A stretch of 64,000 bases of DNA from Algoriphagus machipongonensis (lineage in GTDB: Bacteria > Bacteroidota > Bacteroidia > Cytophagales > Cyclobacteriaceae): assembly GCF_000166275.1 (NCBI RefSeq), contig NZ_CM001023.1, forward strand, positions 1,082,501 through 1,146,500, written 5' to 3'. Shown here one piece after another: positions 1 through 7,798 of this stretch. The notes beneath the pieces were generated by a model that was given only the letters and a program-made list of their open reading frames with translations, did not search any database and was not told the DNA's origin. The position numbers and the translations under genes are program-made. Positions within the stretch are counted from its first letter, which is position 1. Every line of letters starts with the position of its first letter.

Positions 1-140
1 CAAGAAGAAACTTTTGGATGAAATCGAATGGATTCAGTGCCGAAAGCAAAGGGGTTACAACCGGGAGAGTAGCCCGCGATAATTATCGGGGGCCGCCACA
101 TTATTCAAGCCAGCTATATCAGCTGGCTTTTTTTTGTTAA
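1..140 (+). repeat. Direct repeat copy 1: ORF tail, palindrome and terminator
   Basis: First of two nearly identical ~140 bp direct repeats; the second lies at 213-352. This copy touches the window edge and may be longer. Rightward it holds an open frame whose last residues read KKKLLDEIEWIQCRKQRG and which stops at 80-82, a perfect 12 bp palindrome CGATAATTATCG at 77-88, the sequence GGCCGCCACA, and a hairpin (107-115 pairing with 121-129) followed by a T-run. The frame resembles the basic C-terminal tail of small GIY-YIG proteins, and GGCCGCCA followed by a terminator resembles a tRNA 3' end. Both readings are inference; the repeat and hairpin are directly visible. Confidence 0.75.
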
Positions 141-212
141 TCCTCTTCCTAGCATGTAGTGACAATGGTTGTTTCTGCCGTAGCTTCGTAGGAGTAAAAT
201 TGAGATGGGTTC

Positions 213-352
213 CAAGAAGAAACTTTTGGATCAAATCGAATGGATTCAGTGCCGAAAGCAAAGGGGTACACCCGGGAGAGTAGCCCGCGATAATTATCGG
301 GGGCCGCCACATTATTTAAGCCAGCTATAACAGCTGGCTTTTTTTTTGTTAA
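213..352 (+). repeat. Direct repeat copy 2: palindrome and terminator
   Basis: Second copy of the ~140 bp repeat, 72 bp after the first. It differs by a few substitutions and one missing T in the GGGGTTAC segment, which shifts the reading frame, so the copy 1 tail is not preserved. The CGATAATTATCG palindrome is at 288-299 and the terminator hairpin at 318-340, followed by about nine T. No full-length gene fits on either strand here; the open frames on the minus strand are by-products of the repeat. The hairpin would insulate the gene starting at 419 from upstream transcription. Confidence 0.75.
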
Positions 353-418
353 ATTCAATACCTTTTCCATTTTTCATTTTTATAATATTGTTGCAGTTTT
401 GTAGCAAAGTTCAAATAC

Positions 419-1660
419 ATGTCAATTCTCTTTCAAGGATTAAAGGTGATATCTGCCAATGAGGTTCAAAAACCTCAAGATTATGTTTTTCATAAAGGAA
501 AATTAGAGTTAGCATCTTCAGATGATTTGCCATCAAATCTAGAAACTATTGATTGCTCCCAAATGCTTGCTTCTAAAGGTTGGGTCGATCTACGATGTGG
601 GGTAGGAGAGCCAGGCCTTGAGTACAAAGAAACAATTGACTCTCTTTGCCAAACTTTAATTGGAAGTGGCTTTACCGCAGCTGTAATCCTTCCCAATACA
701 GAGCCTGTCATCCAAAGTAAAAATGACGTTGACTTTTTAATCAATAGGTCTAAAAAATATTCTGTTGATCTTTTTGCTCAAGGGGCAGTGACGAAGAATA
801 CGGATGGAGAGAACCTAACAGAAATTTTGGACATGCACCATCAATCAGGTGTCAAGATTTTTGGAGACGGCACTAAGCCTCTTTCTAATGGAGATAGGTA
901 CATGAAAATCCTTCAATACCTTCAGAAATTCGATGGAGTTCTATTTGACCATGCTTATGACCCATTGCTCTCTATCTTTGGACAAATGCATGAAGGAGAT
1001 AATTCTACTATGTTAGGAATGAAAGGTATTCCTAGCTTAGCGGAAGAGGTCGCCATTCAAAGAAATATTGAAATCTTAAAATACACGGGAGGGAAAGTTC
1101 ATTTTCAAACCATCAGCTCTGCTAAGGCAGTTAGCCTGATCCGTCAGGCGAAAGAGGAAGGTTTGAATGTAACATGTGATGTCTCCATCTACCAATTGTT
1201 GTTTACAGATAATGACTTGATGGACTTTGATCCTAATTATAAAGTGAAGCCTCCTTTTAGAAGTGAATTAGACAAACAAGCCTTATTAGAGGGGGTGAAG
1301 GATCATACAATCGATGCGATTGTTTCTAATCATCAACCTCAAGATTATGACTCCAAATTCATGGAGTTTGATCTTGCTGCTTTTGGAATGATTGGTTTGC
1401 AGACCTTTCTTCCTGCTATGGTTAAACTAGAAAAGGAATTAGGTTGGCCATTGTTAATGGAAAAAGTAGGAGGGAAGCCTTCGGAGATTATAGAGTTACA
1501 GAATGACTCTTGGACGATTTTTAATCCTAATGAAGAATGGCTTTTTAACCGAAAGACAAATACTTCTAATTCACAAAATTCTCCATGGTTTGATCAAAAG
1601 TTAACTGGAAGAGTTAATTATGTTATTCAAAAGGGGGAATTAATTAAACTCGATGAATAA
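419..1660 (+). CDS. Dihydroorotase-like protein lacking metal-binding residues
   Basis: Member of the amidohydrolase superfamily, 413 residues, closest in layout to dihydroorotase, the enzyme that closes carbamoyl aspartate in pyrimidine synthesis. The family HxH metal motif, normally DxHxHFREPG, reads DLRCGVGEPG at residues 57-66, so both histidines are gone. The catalytic Asp of the TDHAPH motif is replaced in SNHQP (Asn at about 304). The histidines in FDHAYD and VHFQTISS remain. I infer a non-catalytic or altered paralogue, such as a structural partner; similar degenerate homologues are annotated as dihydroorotase in Cytophagales. The ATG start follows an A/T-rich leader. The end overlaps the next gene by 8 bp, so the two are probably co-transcribed. 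Confidence 0.85.
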   Translation: MSILFQGLKVISANEVQKPQDYVFHKGKLELASSDDLPSNLETIDCSQMLASKGWVDLRCGVGEPGLEYKETIDSLCQTLIGSGFTAAVILPNTEPVIQSKNDVDFLINRSKKYSVDLFAQGAVTKNTDGENLTEILDMHHQSGVKIFGDGTKPLSNGDRYMKILQYLQKFDGVLFDHAYDPLLSIFGQMHEGDNSTMLGMKGIPSLAEEVAIQRNIEILKYTGGKVHFQTISSAKAVSLIRQAKEEGLNVTCDVSIYQLLFTDNDLMDFDPNYKVKPPFRSELDKQALLEGVKDHTIDAIVSNHQPQDYDSKFMEFDLAAFGMIGLQTFLPAMVKLEKELGWPLLMEKVGGKPSEIIELQNDSWTIFNPNEEWLFNRKTNTSNSQNSPWFDQKLTGRVNYVIQKGELIKLDE

Positions 1661-2165
1661 GTATTTTAAGTCGGCCTACTTATTTGGAGTACTTGGCGGT
1701 GTTCTAGGGCTTGTTTCGTTTTTGGTTCTTTCTATATTTTATGAGGATCCTACCACGCTCAACCTTGTCTTCGGGTATGTTATAACTCCTGTATCCATAT
1801 ATTTGGCGTTACGATATTTTAAAGACTATTTTAATCAAGGCTACCTTTCTTTTGCAGAAGGAATGAGTGTTGGTTTTGTAACTTACATGCTCTTAGCAAT
1901 TATTTCCTTTCTAGGGATCTATGTTGTTTTGGCGATCAGTCCTGATTTCTTTGAGCTAATAAAAGAAAATAAGGTTCAGACATTAATAGATAGTCGAGAA
2001 ACCATTGTTTCTCAGGTGGGAGAAGCCTCATTTAATGCTACCTTAGATAGTGTTAAAGAAATGGTGAATTCTGATGTGGCCTTGAATGACGCAATTTGGA
2101 AAATCATTCCTGGACTGTTTTTTACTATTATTATTTCTATTATTTTGAGAAAAAACCCTAACTAA
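1653..2165 (+). CDS. DUF4199 family membrane protein
   Basis: A 170-residue integral membrane protein with about four hydrophobic segments (near residues 10-30, 35-55, 70-95 and 148-166) and a polar loop between the third and fourth. Layout and composition match the DUF4199 family, known almost only from Bacteroidota and of unknown function. It overlaps the end of the dihydroorotase-like gene and sits 6 bp before a second DUF4199 protein, so the two are probably made together and could form a complex. Downstream glycosyltransferases suggest an envelope context, but no specific role can be read from the sequence. Confidence 0.8.
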   Translation: MNKYFKSAYLFGVLGGVLGLVSFLVLSIFYEDPTTLNLVFGYVITPVSIYLALRYFKDYFNQGYLSFAEGMSVGFVTYMLLAIISFLGIYVVLAISPDFFELIKENKVQTLIDSRETIVSQVGEASFNATLDSVKEMVNSDVALNDAIWKIIPGLFFTIIISIILRKNPN

Positions 2166-2171
2166 TATTTT

Positions 2172-2720
2172 ATGGAAGAGCAACAAAGTCCCTTTAAAGC
2201 CGCGATCCAACCAGGTTTAACAATCGGTTTGGTGTCCCTAGCGATTACTTTTATTGCATATTTTATTGATGCAACTCTCTTAGGCTCGGCTTGGTTTGGC
2301 CTTATTGCCTTGGTCGTTTTCTTTGTTTTGATTATTTATTTTGGGAGACAATACAGAACTGAAATAGGTGGCTTTATATCTTTCGGTGCTGCTTTCAACT
2401 TCAGTTTCATAGCTATATTGATCTCAGGTATTATCAGTTTAATAGGACAGGTCTTATTATTTCATGTCATAGATCCTTCTCTCCCTGGGGTTTTAAGTGA
2501 TTTGGCATTTGAGAATAGTCTGAAGATGATGGAGAGTTTTGGGGCGTCTGCTGATTCGTTAAGTCCTGAACAACTTGAAGAAATGAAAGCCAGTACTTCA
2601 AATCAATTCACACTTAGTGGCCAATTGATGGGATTTGGTATTGGAATAATTATTTATGCGATTATTGCTCTAATTTTGGCAGCTATTCTTAAGAAAAGAG
2701 ATAAATCTCTGGATTATTAA
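2172..2720 (+). CDS. DUF4199 family membrane protein (second copy)
   Basis: A 182-residue membrane protein with four predicted helices (about 18-35, 38-58, 72-98 and 155-176) and a Met/Ser-rich extramembrane loop near residues 115-145. It shares its plan with the preceding 170-residue protein but the two are strongly diverged. DUF4199 paralogues often occur just upstream of a polyprenyl-phosphate-type glycosyltransferase, as here, where the next gene starts 6 bp later. The pairing suggests a membrane partner for lipid-linked sugar transfer, but that is inference from context only. Confidence 0.8.
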   Translation: MEEQQSPFKAAIQPGLTIGLVSLAITFIAYFIDATLLGSAWFGLIALVVFFVLIIYFGRQYRTEIGGFISFGAAFNFSFIAILISGIISLIGQVLLFHVIDPSLPGVLSDLAFENSLKMMESFGASADSLSPEQLEEMKASTSNQFTLSGQLMGFGIGIIIYAIIALILAAILKKRDKSLDY

Positions 2721-2726
2721 TAAACC

Positions 2727-3689
2727 ATGCTTCAAATTTCCGTAGTAGTTCCCGTTTTTAACGAAGAGGAATCATTAGCTGAATTAACTCAATGGATTAG
2801 CCGTGTCATGAATGACCACGGCTTTTCTTATGAGGTAATATTTATCAATGATGGGAGTACCGATGCTTCATGGGAAGTAATTAATTCCTTGGTGGCAACA
2901 AATCCCTCAGTTAAAGGGCTGAATTTTACGAGAAATTATGGGAAGTCAGCTGCTTTGGATGCTGGCTTTAATAAAGCAACTGGTAAAGTAGTGATTACCA
3001 TGGATGCTGATCTTCAGGATAGTCCTGATGAGATTCCAGATTTATATAGCATGGTCAGTGAAGGTGGCTTTGATGTAGTTTCAGGTTGGAAGAAAAAACG
3101 ACATGATCCAATCAGTAAAACTATCCCCTCCCGATTTTTTAACGCTGTGACAAGATGGATATCAGGGATCAAACTCCATGACTTTAATTGTGGGCTAAAA
3201 GCTTATAGCAATAAGGTGGTCAAGAATATTCAGATTTATGGAGAAATGCATCGTTACATTCCTCTTTTGGCCAAATGGAATGGTTTTACCAAAATTGGTG
3301 AAAAGATCGTTTCTCATCAATCTCGAAAATATGGGTATTCCAAATTCGGGATAGAACGCTTTTTAAATGGATTTCTTGATCTGATTTCCGTTTCATTTGT
3401 GCATCGGTATAAAAAGAAGCCTATGCATTTTTTTGGCCTGTTAGGTACGCTTTCTTTTTTCTCAGGCTTTATCATTACTTGCTGGTTGATATTCCAAAAG
3501 GTCTATGGAATAAAAATGGGGCTACCTGTTCGTGAGATTACAGATCAGCCCTTATTCTTTTTAGCTTTGGTGGCTTTAATCATCGGTGTTCAGCTTTTTG
3601 TAACAGGCTTTATTGCAGAATTAATGACGTCCAATCAATCCAAGGAGGCTGAGTATAAAGTAGACGAGGAGCTTAATTTCAATTATTAA
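2727..3689 (+). CDS. Family 2 glycosyltransferase, GtrB/DPM1-like
   Basis: A 320-residue family-2 glycosyltransferase. The N-terminal GT-A domain opens with VVVPVFNEEESL, carries NDGSTD for nucleotide binding at about 41-46 and the metal-binding DADLQD at 93-98. Two transmembrane helices near residues 235-258 and 275-298 close the protein, the arrangement of GtrB and dolichol-phosphate-mannose synthase-like enzymes that load a sugar onto a polyprenyl phosphate at the inner membrane. Sugar and acceptor cannot be read from sequence. Its stop overlaps the start of the next glycosyltransferase by one base (TAATG), a tight operon junction. Confidence 0.92.
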   Translation: MLQISVVVPVFNEEESLAELTQWISRVMNDHGFSYEVIFINDGSTDASWEVINSLVATNPSVKGLNFTRNYGKSAALDAGFNKATGKVVITMDADLQDSPDEIPDLYSMVSEGGFDVVSGWKKKRHDPISKTIPSRFFNAVTRWISGIKLHDFNCGLKAYSNKVVKNIQIYGEMHRYIPLLAKWNGFTKIGEKIVSHQSRKYGYSKFGIERFLNGFLDLISVSFVHRYKKKPMHFFGLLGTLSFFSGFIITCWLIFQKVYGIKMGLPVREITDQPLFFLALVALIIGVQLFVTGFIAELMTSNQSKEAEYKVDEELNFNY

Positions 3690-4651
3690 TGTTCTTTTCG
3701 GTTATAATACCGGTCTTTAATCGCCCAGAGGAATTAGCTGAATTACTAAGGAGTCTGAGTCAACAATCATTTAGGGATTTTGAAGTTTTAGTGATGGAGG
3801 ATGGTTCTACCATTGATTCTCAATCTATCATTGAGCAGTTTAATGAAAATCTGACCCTCTCTTATATTTATCAGGATAATCAAGGGCAAGGATTTGCCAG
3901 GAATGACGGGATGAAGCACGCTAAAGGGGAGTTCTTTGTGATCTTGGACTCTGATGTCATTTTACCAAATAATTACTTAGAACTCCTTAAAAAGGCTGTC
4001 AGCGAAAGGAATTTGGATGCATTTGGTGGCCCAGATGCTTCAAATTCTGATTTTAGTATACTTCAGAAAGCAATGGATTTTGCAATGACCTCTTTTTGGA
4101 CTACTGGAGGAATCAGAGGAAAATTAAAAGATCCCTCAAAATACCAAGCAAGAGGGTTTAATATGGGCGTGTCTAGAAAAGTGTTTCAAATCATTGGTGG
4201 TTTCTTAGATCCCAATCAAGGAGAGGATATTGAGTATAGTATCCGAATCAAAAAGGCAGGATTTAAGCTAGAGCTAGTGGAAGAGGCCTTTGTATATCAT
4301 AAGAGGAAAAACACCTTGTCTTCATTTACCAAGCAAGGATTTTCCTTCGGAAGGAACCGGGTAAATGTCTCCAGGTTTCATTCTGATGCTATTAAAGCAG
4401 TTCACTTCTTACCCACCATGTTTCTGTTGTTCTGTATTTCTTGTATTGCTACTTACTTTTTATTTAGCCCAATTTTTTATCTACAGATGCTGATATTATT
4501 GTTTTGGGCCGCTGCAATAATAATTCAGTCGAGCCTTAGATATAAGTCTATAATCGTTGGAGGATTAAGTTTGGTTACTTCGGTGATGCAACTATGCTCC
4601 TATGGGAGTGGCTTGGTTTATGAATTGTTTAGGAAGCAGGTTTACGGTTGA
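3689..4651 (+). CDS. Family 2 glycosyltransferase with C-terminal membrane helices
   Basis: A 320-residue family-2 glycosyltransferase starting SVIIPVFNRPEELAELL, with the metal-binding acidic motif DSD at 87-89 and a GED motif near residue 180, the usual position of the catalytic base. Hydrophobic segments at about 238-285 and 290-310 anchor it to the membrane. It likely adds sugars to an exported glycan or glycolipid together with the GtrB-like enzyme it overlaps. Its stop codon at 4649-4651 abuts the stop of the convergent methyltransferase at 4652 with no intergenic base and no terminator hairpin, so read-through transcripts from both sides would overlap. Confidence 0.9.
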   Translation: MFFSVIIPVFNRPEELAELLRSLSQQSFRDFEVLVMEDGSTIDSQSIIEQFNENLTLSYIYQDNQGQGFARNDGMKHAKGEFFVILDSDVILPNNYLELLKKAVSERNLDAFGGPDASNSDFSILQKAMDFAMTSFWTTGGIRGKLKDPSKYQARGFNMGVSRKVFQIIGGFLDPNQGEDIEYSIRIKKAGFKLELVEEAFVYHKRKNTLSSFTKQGFSFGRNRVNVSRFHSDAIKAVHFLPTMFLLFCISCIATYFLFSPIFYLQMLILLFWAAAIIIQSSLRYKSIIVGGLSLVTSVMQLCSYGSGLVYELFRKQVYG

Positions 4652-5413
4652 TCAGCCTTTGCTACAGACAAAAATTATCTCATTAGGTGGTAGCGCGTAT
4701 TTCTTGATCTTATCTGCGGGGAGATTTTTCACAAATTTATTTTCCTCCATGCCGATTCCAGATTTCCTTAATCGCTCGGCATAATCATTTCCATATTTTC
4801 TGACATGATCGCGCTGTCCAAAGATTCGCTCTCTTTCAGCCGGCTCGGTCACGCTGGAATCTTCTAAAGTATGTTCAAGTGGATAAACTGGAGATTGGAT
4901 GATACCCCATCCATTGGCTTTCAAAACACGATTGATTTCTGAACATGCCTTCAAGTCATCTTCTACATGTTCCATGACATGGTTGCAAAAAACCACATCA
5001 AAAGTATCCTCCTCGAAAGGTATTTCATGGACGTCCATTTTGACTTTTGCTAGTGGTGATTCCAAGTCAGCTGTGACATAATCTAAATTCTCTAATGCTT
5101 CGAATCTTTTTATGAAGCAATGCTCAGGAGCAATATGAAGTACCTTTAATTTGCCGGTAAAAAAGTTGGTCTTTTCTTTTAGAAATAACCACATCAAACG
5201 ATGTCTCTCCAAGGAAAGGCAGTTTGGGCAAAGTGCGTTTTCCCTAGCAATTCTTCCGTAAGGCAGGAACTTTTTGTACTGGTGATCGCATACTGGGCAA
5301 GTTACATCCGAGCCTTTATTGGTCAGTGCCAGGAACTTCATCGCAATCGGACTGACCCGTTGTAAAAATGGTCTGGGTATGTACCGGATGACAAAACTGA
5401 TAATGTTTTTCAT
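4652..5413 (-). CDS. Class I SAM-dependent methyltransferase with zinc ribbon
   Basis: A 253-residue protein with an N-terminal Cys4 ribbon (CPVC at 39-42 and CPNC at 62-65) followed by a class I methyltransferase fold. SAM-binding elements are VLHIAPE (motif I), the acidic DLES end of strand 2 and DVVFCNHVMEHV (motif IV). Proteins of this build in Bacteroidota often lie in polysaccharide or lipid glycosylation loci, which fits the convergent glycosyltransferases. The substrate is unknown. The first ~30 residues are hydrophobic and basic and may associate with the membrane. The gene stands alone on this strand, with 166 bp up to the divergent tolC-type gene. Confidence 0.85.
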   Translation of the reverse strand: MKNIISFVIRYIPRPFLQRVSPIAMKFLALTNKGSDVTCPVCDHQYKKFLPYGRIARENALCPNCLSLERHRLMWLFLKEKTNFFTGKLKVLHIAPEHCFIKRFEALENLDYVTADLESPLAKVKMDVHEIPFEEDTFDVVFCNHVMEHVEDDLKACSEINRVLKANGWGIIQSPVYPLEHTLEDSSVTEPAERERIFGQRDHVRKYGNDYAERLRKSGIGMEENKFVKNLPADKIKKYALPPNEIIFVCSKG

Positions 5414-5579
5414 AGCTTATTTTTTCCGGGTACAAGTTACTCAAACTAGCACTTTGAGCCCAGATCTTTAGATTCTTTTAATTCTTTAGGAAGTTTTAGC
5501 ATTTGAAAGGCAAAAGTCTTTTGGTAAAGAATAATCTCTCATTATTTTAGTTCAATTCTTTTAATCCATATAACTGCAC

Positions 5580-7073
5580 ATGAAATATTTTTGCTTTCGA
5601 TCAGTTCTTGCTGTTTCAATTTTGCTTTTAGGGTCTTCTGTTTTTACTGAAACCTGTGCTCAAGATTCGGTTTCCTATACGCTTCAAGAGATGGTGCAGC
5701 GGGCTAAAGATCGCTCCCCAGCTTCATTAAGAGCCAAAACCGCCAGGGAAAATAGATATTGGCAGTACAGGCAGTTTAAGTCGAATTATAATCCTCAGCT
5801 ACGTTTAACAGGTACTATTCCGGCCTATTCACAAGCCTTCAATAATGTAACTCAACCTGATGGTACTATTGAATTTAGACCGGTGAAGCAAAACTTGGTT
5901 GATTTGGGCTTAGGGCTTCAGCAAGTTATTTCTCCTACCGGTGGAATGGTGTCAATCAATACTTCAACAAGCCGGTTTGATAACTTTTTGGCTGGAGACA
6001 ATGAAATCCAAACAAGGTGGTCTGGTATCCCTATGAACGTTAGTTTGGATCAGCCCATTTTTGCATACAATCCTTATAAATGGGATAAGAAAATTATGCC
6101 CTTATTATTTGAAGAAAGTAAGAGGGAGTTTGTAGAGGAATCGGAGCAAATTTCCATGATGGTGACGGAGTTATTTTTTAACTACCTGATCGCACAGGTT
6201 AATTTTGAAATTGCTACTCAAAACCTCAAAAATACAGAGCAAATCTTCGGTATTGAGCAAAAGAGGTACGATTTAGGAGCCACTTTTGAGGATGAGCTTT
6301 TGCAGGTAGAATTACAAACTTTACAAGCAAAGCAAGATTTGGCAAAAGCTAAATTGGACTTAGAGAGTTCTTCTTTGGCGGTCAACTCTTTTATCGGCCT
6401 AAATCAAGCAGCGAATATTTTGTTAATTCCACCTTCTGAAGTTCCCGAGTTTGATGTGGATGTTAATGAAGCGATCGAGTATGCTTTTCAAAATAGATCT
6501 GAAGCATTGGGTTTTGATCGGCAACTTATTGAAGCGGAAGCCACAGTGGCAGAGGCCAAGGGTCAAAGAATGCAAATGAATCTTAGGGCGAGTTATGGAT
6601 ATAATAATGCAGCATTTACGCTGTCTGATATCTATCAAAATCCAAATACCCAAGCGTTGGTGAATTTAGGAATCTCTGTCCCTATTCTGGATTGGGGAAG
6701 AAATAAATCAAGAATGTCAATAGCCAAGGCCAATCAACAGTTTGTGGAGTATACGGTAGAGCAGGAAACGATCAATTTTGAGCAAGAGATATTCACGAAA
6801 GTCAGAAACTTTTTAATGATACGTGAGCGAATCAATGTGACAAGAAAATCTGATGAGGTAGCGGAAAAGCGTTACCAGATTGCATTGAATAGGTATCAGA
6901 CAGGGAATGTGACTGTCACTGACTTAAATATTGCACAAGGGCAAAAAGATGATAATAAAAGGGCTTATTACAACTCTTTAAAGGAGTATTGGATGGCTTA
7001 TTTTGAATTAAGAGCCCTGACTTTATATGATTTTGAGAATGATCAACTTCTTTATATCCCTGAGGAGGAATAG
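5580..7073 (+). CDS. TolC family outer-membrane efflux protein
   Basis: A 497-residue outer-membrane protein with a signal peptide ending near residue 28 (ETCAQ/DS). The rest has the TolC pattern: two repeats of long alpha-helical, Gln/Glu/Ala-rich segments, here around 175-285 and 375-450, alternating with beta-strand segments that form the trimeric outer-membrane channel. Such proteins carry drugs or secreted products across the outer membrane. No membrane-fusion protein or inner-membrane pump is adjacent, so its partner system is encoded elsewhere. A strong terminator follows at 7141-7181, lying inside the convergent ribbon-helix-helix gene. Confidence 0.92.
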   Translation: MKYFCFRSVLAVSILLLGSSVFTETCAQDSVSYTLQEMVQRAKDRSPASLRAKTARENRYWQYRQFKSNYNPQLRLTGTIPAYSQAFNNVTQPDGTIEFRPVKQNLVDLGLGLQQVISPTGGMVSINTSTSRFDNFLAGDNEIQTRWSGIPMNVSLDQPIFAYNPYKWDKKIMPLLFEESKREFVEESEQISMMVTELFFNYLIAQVNFEIATQNLKNTEQIFGIEQKRYDLGATFEDELLQVELQTLQAKQDLAKAKLDLESSSLAVNSFIGLNQAANILLIPPSEVPEFDVDVNEAIEYAFQNRSEALGFDRQLIEAEATVAEAKGQRMQMNLRASYGYNNAAFTLSDIYQNPNTQALVNLGISVPILDWGRNKSRMSIAKANQQFVEYTVEQETINFEQEIFTKVRNFLMIRERINVTRKSDEVAEKRYQIALNRYQTGNVTVTDLNIAQGQKDDNKRAYYNSLKEYWMAYFELRALTLYDFENDQLLYIPEEE

Positions 7074-7129
7074 GTTTTCTTTTCAAGAAAATTCATGAAT
7101 TAGAGAATAGTAAATAGAGATTGATGTAT

Positions 7130-7306
7130 TTAATCGTCTGAGCCGGAAGGTCTCTTTTTAGGGGACCTTCCGGCTTTTTTTAATGCTTCATGGATGATCC
7201 ATTCCAGCTGACCATTGGTGCTGCGGAATTCGTCAGAAGCCCATTTTTCTACAGCCTTCATCATGTTTTCATCTAGTCGAAGTGCAAATGGCTTCTTTTT
7301 AGGCAT
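7130..7306 (-). CDS. Small Arc-type ribbon-helix-helix DNA-binding protein
   Basis: A 58-residue gene starting MPKKKPFALRLDENMMKAVE. The N-terminal strand KKKPFALRLD, a helix through KWASDEF, the turn RSTNGQ and the second helix LEWIIHEALKK give the ribbon-helix-helix fold of Arc-like repressors, and the tail is basic and Ser/Pro-rich. Its start ATG overlaps the stop of the preceding gene (ATGCCTAA), so it is the last gene of the SPFH operon. Arc-like genes next to SPFH proteins recur in several phyla, and RefSeq-style names are Arc-family. It probably binds DNA, perhaps its own promoter; target and role are unknown. The last 16 codons contain the terminator hairpin of the opposite gene. Confidence 0.85.
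   Translation of the reverse strand: MPKKKPFALRLDENMMKAVEKWASDEFRSTNGQLEWIIHEALKKAGRSPKKRPSGSDD
7141..7181 (+). terminator. Rho-independent terminator of the tolC-type gene
   Basis: A 12 bp perfect stem, AGCCGGAAGGTC (7141-7152) pairing with GACCTTCCGGCT (7164-7175), followed by a run of T. It lies within the 3' coding end of the convergent 58-residue gene at 7130-7306, so the same DNA encodes protein on one strand and a terminator on the other. Confidence 0.9.
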
Positions 7307-7796
7307 TTTCTTCCTCCTTCCAATATTGGATAAATGATTTTAGTTTTCGTTTTTCGGCTGTTCCCAATAAGATTTTTCGCTTTTCTCCAATATCAATTAG
7401 CAAACCCTCATCCCCCAGAATGTTATATAGTTTGGTGGTTTTATTTCGTTTCATTCCCCATCCACCGTAGTCAAACAATGGGTTGAAACTGATTACTTGA
7501 AGGCTTTTGATTTTTTCTTTGGGAATGGTTCTCCAGTTTCTGATGAATGGGGAATATTTATAATGAATTCCAGAATGGTCAATTCTCGTCTTTAAGGATA
7601 TGTTCAATAGGAGCATAAAGACTAAAACCATGATTACCATGACGAAAAAAAGGGCAATCCCTATTTCTCGCCTGTCTTCAGATGTAAAGAAAAGCACCAA
7701 CATTAAAACTAATGTCGGTACTTCGGTAAGTAGGACCATGTACATGACCCAAGAACCGCGATAGGATTGCTCTTCATTGTAAACTTGGTAACTCAT
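7299..7796 (-). CDS. Membrane protein with PH-like C-terminal domain, unknown function
   Basis: A 165-residue protein with two hydrophobic helices (about 18-38 and 45-66) followed by a soluble C-terminal domain with alternating strands (GIHYKYSPFI, KSLQVISFNP, YNILGDEGLLIDIG, KILLGT). This plan resembles bacterial PH-like membrane proteins, though I cannot name the family with certainty. It lies 3 bp after the SPFH gene and overlaps the ribbon-helix-helix gene, so the three form one operon. Operon linkage suggests it works with the SPFH protein at the inner membrane. Confidence 0.8.
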   Translation of the reverse strand: MSYQVYNEEQSYRGSWVMYMVLLTEVPTLVLMLVLFFTSEDRREIGIALFFVMVIMVLVFMLLLNISLKTRIDHSGIHYKYSPFIRNWRTIPKEKIKSLQVISFNPLFDYGGWGMKRNKTTKLYNILGDEGLLIDIGEKRKILLGTAEKRKLKSFIQYWKEEENA

Positions 7797-7798
7797 TT

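Noticed and set aside
55..370. Two overlapping minus-strand frames of 73-85 residues across the left repeats
   Set aside because: They run through both repeat copies, hairpin and palindrome, and show no protein-like composition or family; the repeat itself explains them.
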